A stretch of DNA of 64,000 bases, taken from contig JAFIFS010000067.1 of the NCBI GenBank assembly GCA_020831895.1, forward strand, positions 1 to 64,000, in the 5' to 3' direction. Under the pieces are notes generated by a model. That model worked only from the letters and a program-made list of their open reading frames with translations, was not told where the DNA came from and searched no databases. Positions within the stretch are counted from its first letter, which is position 1. The number at the start of each line of letters is the position of its first letter. Position numbers and translations under genes: made by a program. The stretch comes from Chromatiales bacterium. Lineage in GTDB: Bacteria > Pseudomonadota > Gammaproteobacteria > Steroidobacterales > GCA-2729495. Positions 33,566 to 41,880 of the stretch are shown one piece after another.

Positions 33566-35605
33566 TCAGGCGGCCTCCGGGAGGATGCCGGATTGGCGCA
33601 GCAGCGCGGCCACTTCCGGTGCACGCCCGCGAAATGCGCGATAGGCCTCGCCGATGTCGCGCGACCCGCCGACTTCGAGGAGCTCGTGGCGGAACCGGCG
33701 CGCGGTTTCCGGATCGAAGATCCCCGCTTCTTCGAAGGCCTCCCAGGCGTCCGCCGCGAGCACCTCAGCCCACTTGTAGCTGTAATACCCGGCATCGTAG
33801 CCACCAGCGAACACGTGCGCGAAGCCATGGGCCATGCGGTTCCAGGCCGGCGGGCGGATCACCGCGACCGCCTCGCGTACCTCGTCCATCAGTTCGCCGA
33901 CCCGCCCGCCGCGCGCTGGGTCGTATTCCGCATGCAGCCGGATGTCGAACAGCGCGAACTCCAGCTGGCGGACCATCTGCATGGCCGCCTGGAAATTGCG
34001 GGATTCGCGCAGGTTCTGCAGCATGCCTGGCGGCAGGGGCTCACCGGATTCCCAGTGACCTGAAATCAGCGGTATCACCTCCGGGTCCCAGGCGAAGCTT
34101 TCCAGGAACTGGCTCGGCAATTCGACCGCATCCCAGGGGACGCCATTGATCCCCGAGATCCCGGGGTGATCGATGCGCGTGAGCAGGTGATGCAGCACGT
34201 GGCCGAACTCGTGGAAGAGCGTCAGCACCTCATCGTAGCTGAGCAGTGAGGGGCGGCTGCCCTGCCCGGGCGCGAAGTTGCACACCAGGTGTGCGACCGG
34301 AAGCTGCAGTTTCCCGTCGATCCTTGCGCGGTTGACGCACTGGTCCATCCATGCGCCGCTGCGCTTGCCGCGCCGGGTATGGAGATCAGTGTAGAAGCCG
34401 CCGATGACGGCTTCGCTTGCGTCCTCAAGCTGGTAGTAGCGTACGTCCGTGTGCCAGGTGTCGATGCCCTGCCGTTCGGTGACCCTGATGCCATACAGCC
34501 GGCCGATGACCTCGAACATGCCGGCCAGCACGCGTGGCAGCGGAAAGTAGCGGCGGAGCTCCTCGTCCGAGATCGAGTAACGCTGCTGCCGCAGCTTCTC
34601 GGACCAGTAGGGGACATCCCAGGGTTCTAGCGCCTGTCCGGCGAAGGCAGCCAGTTCATGCATCTCTTTCCGGGCCGCCGGCCGTGACTGGCGGGCCAGG
34701 TCATGCAGGAACTCGATCACCTCTTCCACCGAGCCTGCCATCTTGCTCGCCAGCGAGTACTCGGCGTGGCTGGCGAAGCCGACCAGGCCTGCCGCCTCGT
34801 GGCGCAGGGCCAGTATCTTCTCCATCACGTCGCTGTTGTCGCAGTCGGCCGCGAAGTCCGCCTGGTCGGATGCACGCGTGCTCCAGGCATGGTAGAAGCG
34901 CTCGCGCAGTTCCCTGCTCGCAGCATGAGTCAGCACCGCGAGGTAGGTGGGCTGGTCCAGGCTGAACAGCCAGCCGTCTCGATCCTCCTCACGCGCCCGG
35001 CTCGCCGCCTGCTCGAGCACGGCGGACGGCAGTCCCTCCAGCAGGGCCGGCTCCGTCGTGTGCCACGACCAGGCCGCCATTGCATCGAGCAGGTTGTGCT
35101 CGAAGCGTGCCTGCAGGCCCGCCAGCTCCTCGGCGATCTCCTTGAAGCGCGCCTTGCTCGCGCCGGACAGGTGTACGCCCGCGAGCCGGAAGTCACGTAT
35201 CGCGAGCTCGAGCAGCCGGGCTGCTCCGTCCTCGCGGTCCGCCTCGATGCCGGACGCCACGCGCTGGTACAGGTTGTAAAGCGATTCGTTGTGTGCCAGC
35301 TCCGTCTGGTAGCGGGTGATCAGCGGCAGACAGCTGTTGTAGGCCTCCCGAAACTCCGCCGAGTTGGCGACGCCCTGCAGGTGGCGCACCGGTGCCCAGG
35401 CCGCATGAAGGTGCTCGCCCAGCGCCTCGATCTCCGGGATGGCCGCGTCGAATGCCGGATGATCGTCTGCCGAAGTCGCGGCCAGCAGGGACTGAAGCTC
35501 CGCCCGGTTCCGGGACAGTACCTGCTCGAGGGCGGGCCTTACGTGTTCGGGGCGTATCATGCTGAAGCGCGGCAGCCCCTGCTTGTCTGTCAGCGGATTT
35601 TCCAC
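33566..35605 (-). CDS. prlC: Oligopeptidase A (M3 metallopeptidase)
   Basis: A 679-residue cytoplasmic zinc oligopeptidase of the thimet family, degrading signal peptides and other short peptides. It carries the zinc motif FHEFGHVLHH (about residue 470) and the C-terminal AGYYSYKWAEVLAADAW typical of PrlC. The chosen GTG start gives MENPLTDKQGLPRFSMIRPE, aligning with the N-terminus of E. coli PrlC (680 aa). The reading frame stays open 90 codons further upstream, but that part runs over the promoter of the divergent gor gene and has no family similarity. Confidence 0.95.
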   Translation of the reverse strand: MENPLTDKQGLPRFSMIRPEHVRPALEQVLSRNRAELQSLLAATSADDHPAFDAAIPEIEALGEHLHAAWAPVRHLQGVANSAEFREAYNSCLPLITRYQTELAHNESLYNLYQRVASGIEADREDGAARLLELAIRDFRLAGVHLSGASKARFKEIAEELAGLQARFEHNLLDAMAAWSWHTTEPALLEGLPSAVLEQAASRAREEDRDGWLFSLDQPTYLAVLTHAASRELRERFYHAWSTRASDQADFAADCDNSDVMEKILALRHEAAGLVGFASHAEYSLASKMAGSVEEVIEFLHDLARQSRPAARKEMHELAAFAGQALEPWDVPYWSEKLRQQRYSISDEELRRYFPLPRVLAGMFEVIGRLYGIRVTERQGIDTWHTDVRYYQLEDASEAVIGGFYTDLHTRRGKRSGAWMDQCVNRARIDGKLQLPVAHLVCNFAPGQGSRPSLLSYDEVLTLFHEFGHVLHHLLTRIDHPGISGINGVPWDAVELPSQFLESFAWDPEVIPLISGHWESGEPLPPGMLQNLRESRNFQAAMQMVRQLEFALFDIRLHAEYDPARGGRVGELMDEVREAVAVIRPPAWNRMAHGFAHVFAGGYDAGYYSYKWAEVLAADAWEAFEEAGIFDPETARRFRHELLEVGGSRDIGEAYRAFRGRAPEVAALLRQSGILPEAA

Positions 35606-35726
35606 TTGATGCTCTGCCGGTTCGTAAAAGCCCGTGATGCTAGCACGCGTCCAGGCCTGGCTCGCCGGCCTGTTAACATCGCGATCCGCCCGGCTGTGGT
35701 GCCGGGCCCGCAGAGGGAGTGCAGGG

Positions 35727-37079
35727 ATGGCAGAGCGATTCGACCTGGTCACCATCGGGGGCGGCAGCGGAGGGCTGGCCGCCGCGCAGCGGGCTGCTGC
35801 GTACGGGGCGCGTGTTGCGCTGGTCGAGGGCGGCCGGCTGGGCGGCACCTGCGTCAACGTCGGCTGCGTACCCAAGAAGGTGATGTGGCATGCGGCCAGC
35901 CTTGGCCACGAGCTTGCCGCTGCCCGGGGCTACGGCTGGAACCTCGACCCATCCGGCCAGCGCCATGACTGGGGTGCGCTCAAGGCTCGCCGGGACAGCT
36001 ACATCGAGCGCCTGAACGGCATCTACGCACGAAACCTCGAGCGCAAGGGCATCACGCGCATCCAGGGCTGGGCAAGTCTCGCCGGCCCGGGCCGGGTCCG
36101 GGCAGGTTCGCTCGAGCTCGAGGCGCCACATGTAATCATCGCGACCGGAGGGCGCCCGGCCGTCCCAGCGGTGCCGGGTGCAGAGCTTGGCCTGGTTTCC
36201 GATGATTTCTTCACGCTGCCTGCGCGTCCACAGCGCGTAGCCATCGTTGGCAGCGGGTATATCGCGGTCGAGTTCGCGGGTGTGCTGCGCGCGCTGGGCT
36301 CGGACGTGACGCTGATTGCCCGGCGGGACAGCGTGCTGCGCAGCTTCGACCCCATGCTCCAGCAGGGGCTGATCGATGCGCTCACCCGCGATGGCATCGT
36401 GCTGGAGTTCAACTGCGCGGTCTCGGCGCTGCGCCAGGAAAAAACGGGCATCCGCGCCCAGACTGCGGATGGCTCCGGCATCGGCCCCTTCGATGCGGTG
36501 TTCTGGACCGTCGGCAGAGAGCCAAACACGGACGGCCTGGAGCTCGCCACGGCCGGTGTCGAGGTCGACGGGGCTGGCCACATCAGGACCGACGGCTACC
36601 AGTGCACGACGCAGCCCGGGATCTACGCGATCGGCGATGTCACAGGGCGCGAGCCGCTGACCCCGGTCGCGATCGCGGCCGGTCGTCGACTGGCCGACCG
36701 GCTGTTCGGTGGACAGCAGGGCCGCTGCCTGGACTACGCAAACATCCCCACCGTGATCTTCACGCACCCGCCGATCGGCACCTGCGGCCTGCCCGAACCC
36801 GCAGCGCGGGAGCGCTGGGGCGACGATGTGCGGATCTATACGGCCAGCTTCGTGCCTCTCTACTACGGGGTGCTGGACGAAAAGCCCCGGGCGCACATGA
36901 AGCTTGTCACTCGGGGTCCGGAGGAGGTCGTCGTCGGCTGCCACATCATCGGACCCGGCGCCGACGAGATGCTGCAGGGCTTTGCCGTGGCGATCAGGAT
37001 GGGCGCTCGCAAGGCCGACCTCGACGACACGGTGGCCATCCACCCGACTGCAGCCGAAGAGCTGGTGACGATGCGCTGA
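35727..37079 (+). CDS. gor: Glutathione-disulfide reductase
   Basis: A 450-residue FAD-dependent pyridine-nucleotide disulfide oxidoreductase keeping glutathione reduced with NADPH. It has the FAD fold GGGSGGLAAAQRAA, redox-active pair GGTCVNVGCVPKK (Cys near 42 and 47), the NADPH fold VGSGYIAVEFAGVL with nearby arginines (LIARRDSVLR), and the C-terminal HPTAAEELVTMR with the catalytic His-Glu. GGGAG lies about 8 bases before ATG 35727. An in-frame start at 35634 is discounted, as it would add 31 unconserved residues. Confidence 0.95.
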   Translation: MAERFDLVTIGGGSGGLAAAQRAAAYGARVALVEGGRLGGTCVNVGCVPKKVMWHAASLGHELAAARGYGWNLDPSGQRHDWGALKARRDSYIERLNGIYARNLERKGITRIQGWASLAGPGRVRAGSLELEAPHVIIATGGRPAVPAVPGAELGLVSDDFFTLPARPQRVAIVGSGYIAVEFAGVLRALGSDVTLIARRDSVLRSFDPMLQQGLIDALTRDGIVLEFNCAVSALRQEKTGIRAQTADGSGIGPFDAVFWTVGREPNTDGLELATAGVEVDGAGHIRTDGYQCTTQPGIYAIGDVTGREPLTPVAIAAGRRLADRLFGGQQGRCLDYANIPTVIFTHPPIGTCGLPEPAARERWGDDVRIYTASFVPLYYGVLDEKPRAHMKLVTRGPEEVVVGCHIIGPGADEMLQGFAVAIRMGARKADLDDTVAIHPTAAEELVTMR

Positions 37080-37925
37080 TCAGGCTTCGCCTGCGCGCGC
37101 CGACTGGCGCCAGCCGGTCAGCTGCTGCAGCAGGGGCGCCGTGTCTGGCCGCACGCCGCGCCACAGGAGGAACGACTCGGCCGCCTGTTCGACGAGCATG
37201 CCCCAGCCCTGGTGCACTGCTCCCGCGCCGAGCGCAGCGGCCCAGCGCGTGAACGGCGTGTGCTGCTGCGCATACGAGAGGTCGTAGCAGCAGGTCTTGC
37301 CCCCGGCGAGGCTGTCCGGAAAAGGCGGCAGCTCGCCATGCAGGCCAGCCGAGGTCGCATTGATCACCAGGTCGAAGCGCTGGCCCGACAGCGCTTCGAA
37401 GCTGCAGCTGCCTAGCTTCCCGGCGCCGCCAAACTCCGCCGCCAGCTCGCGTGCCCGCCCGACCGTGCGGTTGGCAATGCAGAGGCTGGCCGGCGACTGC
37501 TCCAGCAGTGCCGGGATGATTCCGCGTGCGGCGCCGCCGGCGCCAAGGATCAGCAGCCGCTGATCCTCAAGCCTGATGCCGAGGTTGCCGACCAGGTCGC
37601 GTACCAGCCCCACTCCGTCGGTGTTGTCGCCGGTGCGCCCGCCGTCGGCATGGAAAACCAGCGTGTTGACCGCGCCCGCCAGTCTCGCCCTGGGGCTGAT
37701 CTCGTCGAGCAGGGCCACGCAGGCCAGCTTGTGCGGAACGGTGACATTGAGTCCGCGGACCCCGGCAGCCACCAGGCCATTCAGCCCCTCGGCCAGCCCC
37801 GCGGGTTCCAGGTCGAAAGCTTCGTAAATCATGTCCTGGCCGGTCTGGCGCGCGAACACCTGGTGAATCACGGGCGACTTGCTGTGGCTGATGGGGTGAC
37901 CGATCACCCCGTAGCGGTCCGTCAT
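37080..37925 (-). CDS. aroE: Shikimate dehydrogenase
   Basis: A 281-residue NADPH-dependent enzyme reducing 3-dehydroshikimate in the aromatic amino-acid pathway. The substrate loop GVIGHPISHSKSPVIHQ, catalytic Lys in NVTVPHK, Asp in GDNTDG and nucleotide-binding ILGAGGAARGIIPAL followed by NRT are all present. The ATG at 37925 matches the conserved N-terminus; a 20-residue extension is open but unlikely. It ends immediately next to the gor stop on the opposite strand. Confidence 0.96.
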   Translation of the reverse strand: MTDRYGVIGHPISHSKSPVIHQVFARQTGQDMIYEAFDLEPAGLAEGLNGLVAAGVRGLNVTVPHKLACVALLDEISPRARLAGAVNTLVFHADGGRTGDNTDGVGLVRDLVGNLGIRLEDQRLLILGAGGAARGIIPALLEQSPASLCIANRTVGRARELAAEFGGAGKLGSCSFEALSGQRFDLVINATSAGLHGELPPFPDSLAGGKTCCYDLSYAQQHTPFTRWAAALGAGAVHQGWGMLVEQAAESFLLWRGVRPDTAPLLQQLTGWRQSARAGEA

Positions 37926-38050
37926 GCTCGGGTTCTCCGCGCGGCGGGCAGTCGTATTCTTGCCGCAATGGGGTAGGCTGTCCAACCTGCCAGCTGCGCG
38001 GGAGGTGTCGCCATGGGATTCTCGTCGTTCCAGCCCGCGCGCACGGCGTC

Positions 38051-38641
38051 ATGAGTGCGGAACCGGTCCGCTGCCCGTGGGCGCTCGGCGTGAGTGCTGC
38101 CTACCAGGCTTACCATGACGAGGAGTGGGGCGTGCCGGTGCGGGACGACCGCAGCCAGTTCGAGTTCCTCCTGCTCGAGGGTGCACAGGCGGGCCTGTCC
38201 TGGGCAACGATCCTGCACCGGCGCGAGGGCTACCGTGCCGCATTCGACGGCTTCGACCCGGAGCACGTCGCCGCGTTCAGGCCCCAGCGTATCGCGGCGC
38301 TGCGCCAGGACCGGCGCATCGTGCGCAACCGGCTGAAGATCGAGTCCGCCGTGAGCAACGCGCGCGCATTCCTGGAGGTACAGGCGCAGTTCGGCAGCTT
38401 CTGCGCTTATCTGTGGGGCTTCGTGGGCGGCCGTCCCTTGCAGAACCGCTGGCGCCGCCCGGAGCAGGTGCCGGCCACGACAGCGCTGTCGGACTCGATC
38501 AGCCGGGACCTCAAGCGCCGGGGCTTCCGCTTCGTCGGCAGTACGATCGTCTATGCCCACCTGCAGGCCACCGGGCTCGTCAACGATCACCTGCTGGCCT
38601 GCTACCGCCATGCCGAGTGTCGCCGGCTGGCCGGGGGCTAG
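38051..38641 (+). CDS. tag: DNA-3-methyladenine glycosylase I
   Basis: A 196-residue base-excision-repair enzyme removing 3-methyladenine. It has RCPWALG (zinc Cys), AYHDEEWGVPV (zinc His), LEGAQAGLSWATIL, KRRGFRFVGSTIVYAHLQA and the end VNDHLLACYRH supplying the remaining His and Cys zinc ligands, all as in E. coli Tag. The start is ATG 38051. Its stop overlaps the stop of the convergent subtilase by 4 bases. Confidence 0.96.
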   Translation: MSAEPVRCPWALGVSAAYQAYHDEEWGVPVRDDRSQFEFLLLEGAQAGLSWATILHRREGYRAAFDGFDPEHVAAFRPQRIAALRQDRRIVRNRLKIESAVSNARAFLEVQAQFGSFCAYLWGFVGGRPLQNRWRRPEQVPATTALSDSISRDLKRRGFRFVGSTIVYAHLQATGLVNDHLLACYRHAECRRLAGG

Positions 38642-41600
38642 TCGGCGATGCCTGGAACCGTGATCTCGACCAGGGTCAGGTCCAGTGCCCCTTCCGCATC
38701 GTTATGCGTGACGGCGCCCAGGTAGCGTCCGGGCGTATCCAGCGACCATTCCAGCAGCAGCTCGGCCCTGTCACCCGCCGATACGTTGGACGGCGCCCCC
38801 GAGACACCCAGGTTGCCGCGGTCATCGTCCTCGCCAAACTGCCAGACGAACAGGTCGAAGCTGGTCTGCGGGCCTTCGGTCTCGAAGCCATGAACATCGA
38901 CCAGGTACCAGCCGGGCAGCGGCAGCACGATGTCGACCCGCTCCTCCGATGTGGCCTCGCCGCTGACGTCAACCAGTCCGGTACAGGCACCCTGCACCGG
39001 ACAGTAGTACACGTAGAGGTCGAGGTCATCCTCGCCGGAGGTCGCCTCGTCGAACGTCGCGATACGCAGGTACAGCGTCCCAGAGGGTACCTGGAACTCG
39101 ACCCGTGCGACATGGGCGGGCGGCTGCGGCAGGAACTCGTAGAAATTTTCCGGGTCGTTGCTGACCGTGCGGCTGAAGACCGCGGCCGGGGCCAGCCCAT
39201 GCACGCGCGCCTGGTAGCTGCCTTCATAGCCGAACGACAGCGCCGCCGTGGCGCTGCCGGCCGGCCCGGTCCCGGTGATCGACAGGGGTGCCGAGAACGG
39301 CAGCGTGCGCAGTGCGATCGGCGAATGGACCAGCTGTTCCCCGTTGCTCCAGCGCAGTGCGCCGAAGGCCCACTCGTAGGCCGCAGCCTCGCTGCCTGCG
39401 GTGAAGAGGAGCTCGAAGCTCGCGCTCTCGCCGTGATCCAGCGAGAGCAGTGGCGGGACGACCTCGACACTGATGCCCGCCGGAGCGTCGACCTCGGAAA
39501 AATACTGCGCCGCCTGGCCCACGTTGGTCACGGTACGGCGCACGCTGCGCGTGCTGACCAGGTTGTCGATTGCCAGTGACGGCAGGTTCAGCTGCACCGG
39601 GTCGGTCGGGTGCCCGGCCGCAGCCAGCGCGGAACAGCCCGCGGCATCGACGCGCCCGGCACCGCGGCCGCACAGGTAGGCATCGAAGTCGGCAATGCTG
39701 GTTTCGTAGACCAGGCCGGGCGACAGCGCGCTTGCGGGAACCACATGCCCGGCGCCCATCGCGAAGGGGTCGGCAGCAAGCTCGGTCTCCTCGGTGCCGA
39801 GGTCCTGCCGTGCCGTGGTCATCAGCGCGGACTTGATCCGGTCCGGGCCCCAGTCAGGCTGGGCCTGGCGCAGCAGCGCCGCGAGGCCTGCGACATGCGG
39901 CACTGCCATGGAGGTGCCCGACAGGTACTGGAAGTTCTCGCCACGCACGCCATTGGCCACATCGCGTGTCTGTGCCGCGAGGATATCCACGCCCGGCGCC
40001 ACTAAGTCCGGCTTCAGAAGGTTCGCATCGACCAGGTTCGGGCCACGGGAGGAGAACGCGGCCACGACGTTGCCCGGGTCTTCCGTGGCCAGGAACAGAC
40101 GCTTGTCGAGCTTGATCTCGACGACGGACCCGGAGCGCAGCGCATCGAACAGCCGCTCGCCGTCTTCCTGCCCGATCATCACTGCCGGCAGGTTGGTGCT
40201 GCCGCGCTGGCCTGCCATCACGATGGCTGCGCCCTGATTGTTGTAGACCACCACCGCGCGCGCACCGGCCAGCTCGGCATTGCGCAACTTGGTCTGGAAG
40301 TCGCAACCCCCACGCTGGATGAACGCGATGTTGTCGCGCACCGCCTCGGCATTGACCAGCGTCTGGCAGCCGTCGTGAATGGAGCCAATCCCGTCGCCGC
40401 TGACCGAGCGCACGCCGTCGTCGACCAGCACCAGCTGTCCGTCGAGCGGGCCGCGCTGGCGCAGTGCCGGCGTGAAGCTGGCCTCGCGTGCGGCGAGGCG
40501 CCCGGAAAGGCTGGCCGGCGCGGTGATCTCGACTGCTTCATCAAAGCGTTGTCCCTGGCGGCTGGCGGCGCCCACGGTCAGCACCCAGGGCGCGCCGGCC
40601 GGAGACAGGACACTGCCCTCGAATGGTCCGTCATTACCGGCAGCTACCACGGCCAGCACGCCGGCCTCGAGCGCGGCCAGCAGTGCCAGGTCATCCGGGT
40701 CCCGGATGCTCGCGTTGCTGCTGCCGACGGAGTAGTTGATGATGTGGACGCCGTCGGCCACCGCGTCCTCGATGGCCCTCTGGAGGTCGGCCGTGCTGCA
40801 GCTCCCGCGAATCTGGCCGGGCTCCAGCCAGCAGGCCTTGTAGCTCGCGATCCGGGCCCGCGGCGCGACACCGCCTACCCAGGCCAGCGAGCTGCCGCCA
40901 ATGCTCGCGCGCACCCGGTTGCCGGCAGCTGTGGCGGCGATATGCGTGCCGTGACCATCGGCATCCCGGGGCGAGATGAACTCGTTGTTGTCCAGCGGCA
41001 GGCGCTGCAGGAACGCATCGATATAGAAGCGGGCGCCGATCAGCTTGTTGTTGCAGTCGCTGGCCCTGAAGCGCTCTCCAGCCTCGCAGCTGCCGCGCCA
41101 GCCGGCGGGCGGGCCATACACGAGCTCGCGCTCCATCTGGCGGAAGCGACGGCACAGCCAGACGCCGAGCAGGGAGTTTTCCGCCCAGCTCGAGCGGCAC
41201 AGGCGTGGACGCCCGGACTCGCCGCGCCGGTCGCTGAAGCTCGGGTGCTCTGGCGTGATGCCACTGTCGATGACGCCGATGATCACGCCTTCGCCGCGCA
41301 GGCCCTCGATGCCCCAGATGCCCCCGGCCCCTTCGAGCCCGAGAAAACCCGGGCTGGCGTTGGTCTCCACGTACTTGATCCGGTCTTCCCAGACGTTGAC
41401 CACGTCGCGCCGCGAGGCGAGCTTGCGCGCCTGGAAGGGCGTCAGCCGTGCGGCGAAGCCGTTGAACGTGTAGCGATAGCTGTAGATCTTTGCGTCGAAA
41501 GCGCCCACCGAGCGCAGCAGCGCATCGTGCCGGTCGACCAGTGCCCCGGCATAGCGCACGACCTCGGGGTCACCCGGGTCGAATGCCCGCTCTCCGGGCA

Positions 41601-41799
41601 GAACCTGCCGGCGGTCCGGGCGCTGGACCGCCGGCGGATCCGCAAGCTGGATGATGTAGGTGCGCGGCTCGAGATCCCCGGGTCCGGCCTCCGGCATCGA
41701 GGCAGGCAGGCCCGCCATCGAACTGCGCAGGGAGGCGCCGGCCGGCGCGGCGGCCAGCAGGGCGCAGCAGAGCAGCAGCAGCGGGCCTCGCCGGGACAT
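38638..41799 (-). CDS. Secreted subtilisin-like serine peptidase (S8) with PA domain
   Basis: A 1053-residue exported protease: signal peptide (residues 1-22), inhibitor-I9 propeptide (about 45-135), then the S8 domain with Asp (GVIDSGITPEHPSF, about 177), His (DADGHGTHIAATAAGN, about 283) and Ser (LSGTSMAVPHVAGLA, about 628). A protease-associated domain (about 430-560) is inserted between His and Ser, as in plant cucumisin-like and pyrolysin-like subtilases. A fibronectin-III-like region (about 730-830) and a C-terminal PPC-like beta domain (about 900-1045, YVYYCPVQGACTG) follow. ATG 41799 gives the signal peptide; an upstream ATG at 41862 is less likely. Confidence 0.93.
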   Translation of the reverse strand: MSRRGPLLLLCCALLAAAPAGASLRSSMAGLPASMPEAGPGDLEPRTYIIQLADPPAVQRPDRRQVLPGERAFDPGDPEVVRYAGALVDRHDALLRSVGAFDAKIYSYRYTFNGFAARLTPFQARKLASRRDVVNVWEDRIKYVETNASPGFLGLEGAGGIWGIEGLRGEGVIIGVIDSGITPEHPSFSDRRGESGRPRLCRSSWAENSLLGVWLCRRFRQMERELVYGPPAGWRGSCEAGERFRASDCNNKLIGARFYIDAFLQRLPLDNNEFISPRDADGHGTHIAATAAGNRVRASIGGSSLAWVGGVAPRARIASYKACWLEPGQIRGSCSTADLQRAIEDAVADGVHIINYSVGSSNASIRDPDDLALLAALEAGVLAVVAAGNDGPFEGSVLSPAGAPWVLTVGAASRQGQRFDEAVEITAPASLSGRLAAREASFTPALRQRGPLDGQLVLVDDGVRSVSGDGIGSIHDGCQTLVNAEAVRDNIAFIQRGGCDFQTKLRNAELAGARAVVVYNNQGAAIVMAGQRGSTNLPAVMIGQEDGERLFDALRSGSVVEIKLDKRLFLATEDPGNVVAAFSSRGPNLVDANLLKPDLVAPGVDILAAQTRDVANGVRGENFQYLSGTSMAVPHVAGLAALLRQAQPDWGPDRIKSALMTTARQDLGTEETELAADPFAMGAGHVVPASALSPGLVYETSIADFDAYLCGRGAGRVDAAGCSALAAAGHPTDPVQLNLPSLAIDNLVSTRSVRRTVTNVGQAAQYFSEVDAPAGISVEVVPPLLSLDHGESASFELLFTAGSEAAAYEWAFGALRWSNGEQLVHSPIALRTLPFSAPLSITGTGPAGSATAALSFGYEGSYQARVHGLAPAAVFSRTVSNDPENFYEFLPQPPAHVARVEFQVPSGTLYLRIATFDEATSGEDDLDLYVYYCPVQGACTGLVDVSGEATSEERVDIVLPLPGWYLVDVHGFETEGPQTSFDLFVWQFGEDDDRGNLGVSGAPSNVSAGDRAELLLEWSLDTPGRYLGAVTHNDAEGALDLTLVEITVPGIAD

Positions 41800-41880
41800 T
41801 CGGGTGGACCTGTTTCCGGGCTTATGGAAAAAGGCTAGCACAGCGCGCCAGCGGACCACCACGCAGTTCGCCGACCGGCC

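Noticed and set aside
35606-35875. N-terminal 90-codon extension of oligopeptidase A
   Set aside because: Pro-, Arg- and Ser-rich and unlike any M3 family N-terminus; it covers the start of the divergent gor gene. The GTG at 35605 gives the normal length.
40375-41838. 487-codon plus-strand frame opposite the subtilase
   Set aside because: No motifs, and the minus strand has the complete Asp-His-Ser triad of an S8 peptidase.
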